Below are positions 53,431 to 60,039 of a stretch of DNA of 64,000 nt, one piece after another (the stretch's first letter is position 1; every line of letters begins with the position of its first letter). A program made the translations under genes and the position numbers. The notes under the pieces are model-generated. The model was not told the DNA's origin and made no database searches. It saw only the letters and a list, made by a program, of their open reading frames with translations. Origin of the DNA: Lewinella sp. JB7 (GTDB taxonomy: Bacteria > Bacteroidota > Bacteroidia > Chitinophagales > Saprospiraceae); assembly GCF_024297185.1 (NCBI RefSeq), contig NZ_JANCTD010000001.1:310001-374000 (forward strand). The letters run 5' to 3'.

Positions 53431-54489
53431 TCAGACCAGCAAGGAGTGCAGGGCATCCCGCTCCTCTACCCATACCTTCCTCCCCTCTACCCTTACCATC
53501 CCGTCGCGCTTGAATTCGGATAATGCCCGGGTGACGCTTTCCTTCGTCGTGCCCACCATCTGGGCCAGCTCTTCACGGGACAGGTCGATCGGTTCGCTGC
53601 CGTACTGCTGGGCCAGATCACACAGGATCAGCGCCGTACGCCGGCGGACGCTGTCGTAGGCCTGATGCACGAGCCGTTCACTGAAATCCACGACGCGCCG
53701 GGCGAGCGTCCGCATCAGGGCCTCGGTGACGAAGCGGTCGGTGTTCAGAAGTTGCAGGAGATTGGCAATGGGCAGGCGCTGACAGGTGACCCGTTCGCTG
53801 GATACTCTGGCGGTATAGTGGTACGGACTGCGTTCCAGGGCACTGGTTACCCCAAATATTTCCCCCTCGCCTACTTCGGCGATGATGTAATTTCGACCGT
53901 ACTCGTGCGTACGGCTGAGGTGGACGTGGCCCGCCGTGATCCGGTAGATGTGGTGGGGATATTCCCCCTCCCGGACCATGGTCGCTCCCTGGTCGAATTC
54001 CTTACGCTGCCCTTCTTCCTCGAAGCACCGCAACAGTCTGGCGTTTCCCCGATCGGGGTCGCTGAGGTGGAGGGGAGGGGAAGCATCGGCCGGTTTCCGT
54101 TGACGGGTGGCGGCTTTCTTCAGCCGGGTACGGACCACCTGGAGCAACTCGTCCTTGTAGAAGGGTTTGGTGATGTAATCGTCGGCACCGAGGTTCATGC
54201 CCCGGCGGATGTCCTCCGATTCGGTCCGCGCGGTGATGAAAATGAAGGGGATGCCCGCGGTCCTTTCGTTCTCGGACAGCAGATTCAGCACGCCGAAGCC
54301 ATCGAGTTGGGGCATCATAACATCACAGAGGACGAGGTCGGGCAGGTGCTCGATGGCGGCCCGGGCTCCGTCGAGGCCATCGGCCGCGGCGATAACCCTG
54401 AATCCGTAGAGTTCGAGGATCTCGGACAGGTTCTCGCGCACTTCCTGGTTATCTTCAATAACGAGCAGGGTTTCAGTCCGTGGTGCCAT
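53431..54489 (-). CDS. Response regulator fused to a CRP/FNR-family DNA-binding protein
   Basis: 352 aa from ATG 54489; the longer open frame to 54780 is the shadow of the kinase gene. Receiver domain 5-125: LLVIEDNQEV, phosphoacceptor Asp56 in LVLCDVMMPQLDG, Lys108 in DYITKPF. A cyclic-nucleotide-binding-type domain covers about 150-265 (GATMVREGEYPHHIYRITAG, GEGEIFGVTSALE). The C-terminal HTH has REELAQMVGTTKESVTRALS; Glu317 and Arg321 correspond to the CRP/FNR residues that read TGA-N6-TCA. No cysteine cluster of the FNR type. Start overlaps the kinase stop by 17 bp. Likely activator of the neighbouring tandem operators. Confidence 0.9.
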   Translation of the reverse strand: MAPRTETLLVIEDNQEVRENLSEILELYGFRVIAAADGLDGARAAIEHLPDLVLCDVMMPQLDGFGVLNLLSENERTAGIPFIFITARTESEDIRRGMNLGADDYITKPFYKDELLQVVRTRLKKAATRQRKPADASPPLHLSDPDRGNARLLRCFEEEGQRKEFDQGATMVREGEYPHHIYRITAGHVHLSRTHEYGRNYIIAEVGEGEIFGVTSALERSPYHYTARVSSERVTCQRLPIANLLQLLNTDRFVTEALMRTLARRVVDFSERLVHQAYDSVRRRTALILCDLAQQYGSEPIDLSREELAQMVGTTKESVTRALSEFKRDGMVRVEGRKVWVEERDALHSLLV

Positions 54490-55681
54490 GATCGGGTTGT
54501 ATGGGTAGTCGGAGGGTGAAGGTGGAGCCGGTGCCCAGTTCGCTCGTAAACTCGAGTTCACCGTGCAACAACTTGGTGTAATGGCTGACGATGTTGAGGC
54601 CGAGCCCGGAACCTTTGATGTTCTCGACGTTGCGCGCCCGGAAGAAGCGGTCAAAGAGATAGGCCTGATCTTCTTCGGGTATGCCGATGCCGTAATCGCG
54701 GACGCTGATGGAGACGCGATCCGCTTCGCCGCTGACCCCCACCTCGATCCGGCCGTCGCCCGGCGAGTACTTGGCGGCATTCGAAATAAGGTTGATGAGG
54801 GCGTGGCGCAACAGCTTCGGGTCGGTGACGATATTATCCGGAGCCCGGTCTACCCGCAGGCTGATTTCCTGCCCCTCACTAAACTGGCCCTCGCTGCTCT
54901 CGATACTGCTGGACAGAATGGACCGCAGGTTTACCGTCTGTGGGCGGAAGGGGACTTCTCCCTGTTCGAGCTGAGAGAGGGAAAGGAAATCATTCAGGAT
55001 CTCGATCAGCTGGCCCACGGCATCCTTGATGCGGTGGATGTGGCGCTCCCGTTTGGGTTGCTGCGCGGAATCGCGGTAGAGCTCGATGAGTTCGATGGAA
55101 CTGAGTACGGTACTCAGGGGAGTCTTGAACTCGTGGCTGGCCATACTTAGAAAGCGGCTCTTCAACTCGTTGAGTTCCCGTTCCTTACCCAGGGCCAGCC
55201 GCAGGTCCTCCTCCCGTCGGCGGAGTTCGGCGGTACGCTCCCGGACCTTGTCTTCCAGATTCCTGTTCAGGTCCTCGACCCGCTTCTGCGCCAACTTGAA
55301 ACTGCTCAGGTCGTGCAGCATTCCGGTATAGAGGATTCCGCTGTCCAGTCTGACCTCGCTGACGGCCAGGCGCAGGGGGAACTCCCGGCCATCCTTGCAC
55401 CGCCCCGTCACCTCCCGACCGATGCCGATGATGTGGGGAACGTGGGTACGTTGGTAGCGTTCGAGGTACTCATCGTGGTGGGTACGGTCGTACTCGGCCA
55501 TGAGGATGTTGACCTTCTGACCGCGCAATTCATCGGGAGTATAGCCGAACAGTTCGCCGGCGGCCCGGTTGACGTTCTCGATCACCCCGTATTTATTCAT
55601 GGTGATGATACCGTCGGTCGCCATTTCGAAGAGTGCCTTCAGGCGGAGGCTTTCGTCCTGGCTTAGTCGGTCGTTCGTCAT
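54473..55681 (-). CDS. FixL-like PAS sensor histidine kinase (probable heme PAS)
   Basis: 402 aa, no membrane segment, so cytosolic. PAS domain 12-125 reads NILMAEYDRTHHDEYLERY and HIIGIGREVTGRCKDGREFP. His69, Arg75, His83 and Arg89 line up with FixL His200 (heme ligand), Arg206, His214 and Arg220. A coiled coil (130-170) leads to the H box MASHEFKTPLS with His183. The ATPase has NLISNAAKYS, RDYGIGIPEED and GSGLGLNIVSHY. It should phosphorylate the REC-CRP protein encoded next. Heme and oxygen sensing are inferred from the aligned residues. Confidence 0.9.
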   Translation of the reverse strand: MTNDRLSQDESLRLKALFEMATDGIITMNKYGVIENVNRAAGELFGYTPDELRGQKVNILMAEYDRTHHDEYLERYQRTHVPHIIGIGREVTGRCKDGREFPLRLAVSEVRLDSGILYTGMLHDLSSFKLAQKRVEDLNRNLEDKVRERTAELRRREEDLRLALGKERELNELKSRFLSMASHEFKTPLSTVLSSIELIELYRDSAQQPKRERHIHRIKDAVGQLIEILNDFLSLSQLEQGEVPFRPQTVNLRSILSSSIESSEGQFSEGQEISLRVDRAPDNIVTDPKLLRHALINLISNAAKYSPGDGRIEVGVSGEADRVSISVRDYGIGIPEEDQAYLFDRFFRARNVENIKGSGLGLNIVSHYTKLLHGELEFTSELGTGSTFTLRLPIQPDHGTTD

Positions 55682-55729
55682 AGTTTCGGGTGTAGGCGGG
55701 CTGCTTCGGGGGAGTAAAATACGGAAAAA

Positions 55730-55761
55730 GGGCGGCCTGCCGGTACACCCGGCAGCCGCCC
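55730..55761 (-). terminator. Intrinsic terminator of the 76-aa membrane protein gene
   Basis: gggcggcctgccgg (55730-55743) pairs with ccggcagccgccc (55749-55761) with one bulge and a tacac loop. On the minus strand ctttttccgtatttt follows. It separates the small gene from the kinase gene. Confidence 0.75.
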
Positions 55762-55809
55762 GCTAAACCCCAAAGAAAGATTGTCGGGGACCTCTCACAT
55801 CCCCGGGAT

Positions 55810-56040
55810 CTACGCCACCTTATCCGTTGTTACGGTCGGGCGGGGCAGGTCGATGACTTTGGTGGTAGGCTGAGTTTTAGAAATCGGTTCATAGCGAATG
55901 CCCAATATGGCACTCAGGAAAATGGGGAAAGCAATAGCCGTTATGAAGTGAAGTCCACTAAATTCTCCGATCAGCACGAAGGCCATCATTAGATAAAACC
56001 GGATGACGATCTGATCGATCGATATAGCGTAGAAGCGCAT
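55810..56040 (-). CDS. Small (76-aa) membrane protein in the operator-controlled regulon
   Basis: ATG 56040 gives 76 aa; the open frame upstream overlaps the operators and aroA and is rejected. One or two hydrophobic segments (IVIRFYLMMAFVLIGEFSG and FITAIAFPIFLSAILG, about 11-50) are followed by a polar tail with TTKVIDLPRPT. I recognise no named family. Two perfect operators and a GAACTTTG box precede it, and it ends in a strong terminator, which supports a real gene. Its place next to the kinase suggests a role in oxygen or redox adaptation, but this is inference. Confidence 0.7.
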   Translation of the reverse strand: MRFYAISIDQIVIRFYLMMAFVLIGEFSGLHFITAIAFPIFLSAILGIRYEPISKTQPTTKVIDLPRPTVTTDKVA

Positions 56041-56064
56041 AGCGTGGGCGATTTGGTGACAGAC

Positions 56065-56129
56065 CAAAGTTCGTCGCGCAAACGTGGTTGAACATTGATC
56101 GACGTCATCGTTCGGCATGATCCGTGTCA
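56065..56129 (-). promoter_or_regulatory. Tandem operators and promoter of the 76-aa protein gene
   Basis: TGATCGACGTCA (56096-56107) and TGATCCGTGTCA (56118-56129) are both perfect, 10 bp apart. On the minus strand GAACTTTG (56065-56072), identical to the box at 51738, lies 23 nt from the proximal operator. ATG 56040 is 24 nt further. Confidence 0.78.
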
Positions 56130-56156
56130 CCGGGCTTGTCCTTCCCCCCGACTGCC

Positions 56157-56164
56157 TACCTTTG
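56157..56164 (+). promoter_or_regulatory. -7 element directly before the aroA ATG (TACCTTTG)
   Basis: TACCTTTG ends six bases before ATG 56171, so the message should be leaderless or nearly so. It excludes the in-frame start at 56117. Confidence 0.65.
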
Positions 56165-56170
56165 GCCGCC

Positions 56171-57433
56171 ATGAATTCCCCCCTCGAAATTACCCATCCC
56201 GGCGGAGCCCTGCGGGGCAGCATCGAACTCACCGGCTCCAAGTCCATTGCCAACCGGGCACTGCTGATTCGGGCCCTCACCCCGGGCGGCTTCCCCATTC
56301 ATCGCATGGCCGCGGCCGACGACACGGTGCGGCTGCAGCGGCTGCTGGAATCCGACGACGATACCCTGGACTGCGGACCGGCCGGTACCACTTACCGCTT
56401 CCTCACCGGTTACCTCTGCCGCCGCCGGGGCACGCAGCTGCTCACGGGAAGCGAACGGATGAAGGAACGGCCCATCGGTATTCTCGTGGATGCCCTGCGC
56501 GCGCTAGGGGCCGATATCGAATACGCCGGTAAGGAGGGCTATCCCCCCCTGCGCATCGGATACAGCGCCCTGGATAAAAGCGATCGCATCAGCATCGCCG
56601 CCGATACGAGCAGTCAGTACATCTCCAGCTTGCTGATGCTGGCACCCACGCTGCCTACCGGCCTGAAACTGACCCTGGAGGGGGAAATCGTCAGTATGCC
56701 CTACATCCGGATGACCCTGGGGCTCATGTCCTACTTCGGGATTCACCACCACTGGGAGGGGCAGACCATCATCATTAATCCCCAGACCTACCAGTCCCGC
56801 GAATTTACCGTGGAAGCCGACTGGTCCGCCGCCAGCTACTATTACAGTCTGGCCGCCCTGGCCGGGGAAGCAGATCTACGGATCGGGGGGCTCTTCCGGG
56901 AAAGCCTGCAGGGGGATGCCGTGGTAAGTCGGCTCTACGAAGACTTCGGGGTGGAAACGCACTACGACGAGGCCGGTATCCACATGACCAAGGCCAGGGG
57001 CACCGCCGCCCCGGCCCTCTTCGAGCACGATTTCGTGGAGTGCCCCGACATTGCTCAGACGCTGATGGCCACCTGTGCCGGACTGGGGGTGCAGGGGCTG
57101 TACTCCGGTCTGCAGACTCTTTTCATCAAGGAAACCGACCGGGTGAAGGCCATGAAGGCGGAACTCGGAAAGCTGGGCGTGTCCTTGTACAAAATTCCCG
57201 CCCGGATGGCCGGCAAGACCGGCGTACAGTACTTCGCCCAGGAGGGGGAAGCCTCCTTCGCAGGCGGTACCCCCACCTTCGCGACCTACCACGACCACCG
57301 CATGGCCATGGCGCTGGCCCCCCTCGCCCTCCTGCACCCCGTGCGCATCGAAGACCCGCAGGTGGTGGAGAAGAGCTACCCCGCTTTCTACGACGACCTT
57401 GGCTCGCTGGGTTTCCGCACGGCGGGGGAATAA
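56171..57433 (+). CDS. aroA: 3-phosphoshikimate 1-carboxyvinyltransferase (EPSP synthase)
   Basis: 420 aa from ATG 56171. Motifs: GSIELTGSKSIANRALLIRA (shikimate-3-phosphate and PEP Lys), DCGPAGTTYRFLTGYLC, TGSERMKERPIG, DTSSQYISSLLMLAP, FIKETDRVKAMKAELGKLG and YHDHRMAMALAPLAL near the end. The LDCGPAGTTYRF segment replaces the more usual GNAGTTMR form, which is typical of Bacteroidota enzymes. It joins shikimate-3-phosphate and PEP in aromatic amino acid synthesis. No other aro genes here. The next gene starts 12 nt after the stop. Confidence 0.94.
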   Translation: MNSPLEITHPGGALRGSIELTGSKSIANRALLIRALTPGGFPIHRMAAADDTVRLQRLLESDDDTLDCGPAGTTYRFLTGYLCRRRGTQLLTGSERMKERPIGILVDALRALGADIEYAGKEGYPPLRIGYSALDKSDRISIAADTSSQYISSLLMLAPTLPTGLKLTLEGEIVSMPYIRMTLGLMSYFGIHHHWEGQTIIINPQTYQSREFTVEADWSAASYYYSLAALAGEADLRIGGLFRESLQGDAVVSRLYEDFGVETHYDEAGIHMTKARGTAAPALFEHDFVECPDIAQTLMATCAGLGVQGLYSGLQTLFIKETDRVKAMKAELGKLGVSLYKIPARMAGKTGVQYFAQEGEASFAGGTPTFATYHDHRMAMALAPLALLHPVRIEDPQVVEKSYPAFYDDLGSLGFRTAGE

Positions 57434-57445
57434 GAAGATACCGGA

Positions 57446-58216
57446 ATGGCACGCAAAACCGGCGAAACGAGAACCACGCTTGAGCTGGACGGCCTGTCCG
57501 TTCCGGTGCGCATCATCACGGAACGGGGACGGCGTTCGACCATCGCTTCCGTGCGCCAGCGAGCGCTCTACATCCGCTTGCCCCACGGCCTGTCCGCGAG
57601 TTCCCGCGACCGACGGATCGCCGAAATGACCGAGTGGGCCCGGCGAACCGCCCGGGAAAAACCCGAAGCTTTCCGGCACTTCGCGGTGCCTCCGGCGGCC
57701 GATGCCTATCGCTTCGACTTCCGGGGAACCAGCTACCGGATCGAGGTCAGGACCGACGACCGGAGCGTGCACCGGATCGAGCGTACCGGGGAGGCTTGCT
57801 TACGGGTTCTACTTAGCTCCCGCGTTTCCCGCCCGAACCCTACCCAGGTAATTCCGAAGTTGCTGGCAAAATACTATGCCGGACAGTGCCTGCCCCTGAT
57901 CGCCGAACGCGTGCGTCAACTCAACGATCAGCACTTCCGGCGCACCGTCCGGCGGGTCAGGCTGAGCGACACCTACACCCGCTGGGGCTCGTGCTCCCAC
58001 GTAGGTAACATCAATCTAGCCACCCGTCTCCTGCTGGCGCCTACGGCCGTGCTCGACGCCGTCATCATCCACGAACTGGCCCACCTGGTGGAGCAGAACC
58101 ACTCCCCCCGCTTCTGGGCGGAAGTGGCGCGCGCCCTGCCGGAATACCGGGTTTACGACGAGTGGCTGAAAGAACACGGCCCCGCCCTGCGTTTCCATCC
58201 CGTTGCCATCCGCTAA
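57446..58216 (+). CDS. YgjP-like (DUF45) metallopeptidase
   Basis: 256 aa. The C-terminal half has the zinc motif VIIHELAHLVEQNHSPRFWA: HELAH plus a third His in NHSPRFW, which is the YgjP/SprT-like gluzincin pattern. LSDTYTRWGSCSHVGNINLA before it is the conserved W-G-S-C region. The N-terminal 90 residues are a basic beta-rich domain. Cytosolic; substrate unknown. Co-transcribed with aroA. Confidence 0.87.
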   Translation: MARKTGETRTTLELDGLSVPVRIITERGRRSTIASVRQRALYIRLPHGLSASSRDRRIAEMTEWARRTAREKPEAFRHFAVPPAADAYRFDFRGTSYRIEVRTDDRSVHRIERTGEACLRVLLSSRVSRPNPTQVIPKLLAKYYAGQCLPLIAERVRQLNDQHFRRTVRRVRLSDTYTRWGSCSHVGNINLATRLLLAPTAVLDAVIIHELAHLVEQNHSPRFWAEVARALPEYRVYDEWLKEHGPALRFHPVAIR

Positions 58217-58221
58217 TTTTG
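58214..58221 (+). promoter_or_regulatory. -7 element directly before the OmpA-family ATG (TAATTTTG)
   Basis: TAATTTTG is an exact TAnnTTTG match overlapping the previous stop codon (taa at 58214-58216) and ends four bases before ATG 58226. It predicts a leaderless message. Confidence 0.55.
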
Positions 58222-58225
58222 TCCC

Positions 58226-59107
58226 ATGCGTCCACTTCTCTACGGCCTTTTGGCCCTGTTTTTATCCAGTTGCATCTCCCCCAAAAAGGCCGCCGAGCGC
58301 TACGAGCCACGAATCGATAGCCTGGCTACTCTGGTGGAGGTACGGAACGACACCATCCAGCGGCTTAGCCTGGCGCTCGAACGCAGCCGCGGCGGTAACG
58401 ATATGCTGCTCGAAACCCAGAACCGCCTGCAGGACCGCCTGCTGGCCCAGGACGACGAGATCGAGCGCCTGCAACGAAGCCTCAGCTCCACTAGTAGCGA
58501 TATGAGCGGACAGATCGAAGACCTACGACAGCGCCTCCTCGGCCGTCAGCGCACCCTGGATTCTCTCATCAACGCTCAGGCCCTGGCCGTCGGGCAGTAC
58601 GCCGACGGACTACGCCGCGCCGCCAACCGTCTGAGCGATTCGCTGGAAACGAAACTGCCCCCTACGGACTTCGAGGTAAGCGAAGCTCCCGGGGAGGTTA
58701 TCCTCAGCATCCAGGAGATGGTCCTGTTCCGGCCACGGTCGGTAGGGTACCTGGCCAACGGCAACGAAGTCGTACTCAAACTGGTGACCGAAACCCTGCA
58801 GCAGAACCCCCTGCTCAAATTGCGGATCGTAGGGCACACCGATAATCAACCCAACCCCCTGCGGGGTACCGACAACTGGAAGTACGGCGCCCTGCGCGCC
58901 ACCAAGCTGGCCGACGAACTGGCCACCACCTACTACGTTAGCCCCAACCGGATCGTCGCCGCCAGCCAGGGGGAATACGGACCGAGCCGCAGCAACGCCA
59001 CCGAGGAGGGGCGCACCCGCAACCGGCGCATCGACTTCGTCTTTACCAGCAACGTCGGCAACTTGCTCCGGGAACTGGAGAAGCTCACCCAAATTGGGGA
59101 GCAGTAA
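58226..59107 (+). CDS. OmpA-family peptidoglycan-binding lipoprotein
   Basis: 293 aa. The signal MRPLLYGLLALFLSSC gives a lipidated Cys. A long coiled coil (about 25-125, LETQNRLQDRLLAQDDEIER) precedes the OmpA C-terminal domain (about 165-285): LLKLRIVGHTDNQPNPLRG, NWKYGALRATKLADELA and GRTRNRRIDFVF. It anchors the outer membrane to peptidoglycan. Confidence 0.9.
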   Translation: MRPLLYGLLALFLSSCISPKKAAERYEPRIDSLATLVEVRNDTIQRLSLALERSRGGNDMLLETQNRLQDRLLAQDDEIERLQRSLSSTSSDMSGQIEDLRQRLLGRQRTLDSLINAQALAVGQYADGLRRAANRLSDSLETKLPPTDFEVSEAPGEVILSIQEMVLFRPRSVGYLANGNEVVLKLVTETLQQNPLLKLRIVGHTDNQPNPLRGTDNWKYGALRATKLADELATTYYVSPNRIVAASQGEYGPSRSNATEEGRTRNRRIDFVFTSNVGNLLRELEKLTQIGEQ

Positions 59108-59173
59108 ACAGTTTGCTAACTTTTGTTTTATATTTCGCAATAAGTTGATAACTTGTTGCCTAACCTTACGCAC

Positions 59174-59926
59174 ATGGTGGAACAGATCGACGTAACCCGG
59201 GTACTATTTTTAGACATAGAGACGGTCAGTGGCGAGCCGTCGTACGCGCGGCTGGACGATACCTTCCGCAAGCTCTGGGCGCACAAGGCACCCGGGGCGC
59301 TGAAGCGCTACGGGGAGGAGTTGACCGAGGAAGAACTGGTCGCTTCGTACACGGAAAAGGCGGGCATCTTCGCCGAATTCGGGAAGATCGTCTGCATCAG
59401 CGTCGGAGCCGTATACCGCGATAAGGACAAGCAATTGAAGATTCGCCTGAAGTCCTTCGCCGACCGTGACGAGGCCAAGCTGCTGACCGAGTTCAGCGAA
59501 ATGCTCGACCAGTACTACGGTGACCCGGGCAAGTACTTTATCTGCGGCCACAACATCAAGGAGTTCGACGTCCCCTACATGTGTCGTCGTATGGTCACTC
59601 ACCAACAGAAGTTGCCCGCGATGCTCGACATCAGCGGGAAGAAGCCCTGGGAGACCAAGCATTTGGTGGACACCATGGAACTCTGGAAGTTCGGGGACCG
59701 CAAGGCCTACGTCTCCCTGAAGCTGCTGGCCGCCGTGCTCGGTTTTCCTAGTCCCAAGGACGACATTGACGGGGCGGACGTAGGTCGGGTATTCTGGGAG
59801 GAGGATGACGTGGAACGCATCGCCGTATACTGCGAGAAGGACGTGTTAGCCACCGCCCAACTGTTTTTGCGCTACCAACGCAAACCTCTCTTCGCGGAGG
59901 AGCAGGTCTGCTACGTCGAGCGGTAG
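59174..59926 (+). CDS. PolB-type DEDD 3'-5' exonuclease
   Basis: 250 aa from ATG 59174. The four acidic residues are visible: FLDIETVSG (Exo I, Asp and Glu), CGHNIKEFDVPYMCRR (Exo II Asp) and YCEKDVLATAQLF (Exo III, Asp with Tyr). This is the predicted exonuclease family related to the proofreading domain of DNA polymerase B (DNA_pol_B_exo2). No polymerase domain is attached. Its cellular role is not settled. Confidence 0.88.
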   Translation: MVEQIDVTRVLFLDIETVSGEPSYARLDDTFRKLWAHKAPGALKRYGEELTEEELVASYTEKAGIFAEFGKIVCISVGAVYRDKDKQLKIRLKSFADRDEAKLLTEFSEMLDQYYGDPGKYFICGHNIKEFDVPYMCRRMVTHQQKLPAMLDISGKKPWETKHLVDTMELWKFGDRKAYVSLKLLAAVLGFPSPKDDIDGADVGRVFWEEDDVERIAVYCEKDVLATAQLFLRYQRKPLFAEEQVCYVER

Positions 59927-60039
59927 ACCGCCGACATTCCGCGTATGGAGAGCGCGTGCCTACACGACAGCGACCTTTTCGGACGTTAGTCACCGTGGCC
60001 CCCCGGTAAGAAAATTGGTGCGGTCGTTAACTTACTCTC

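Noticed and set aside
54490..54780. N-terminal extension of the REC-CRP protein
   Set aside because: This stretch is the shadow of the kinase gene's 3' end and is Ser/Arg-rich without homology; the receiver begins just after ATG 54489.
56041..56298. N-terminal extension of the 76-aa membrane protein
   Set aside because: It overlaps both operators and the start of aroA on the other strand, and reads as shadow sequence.
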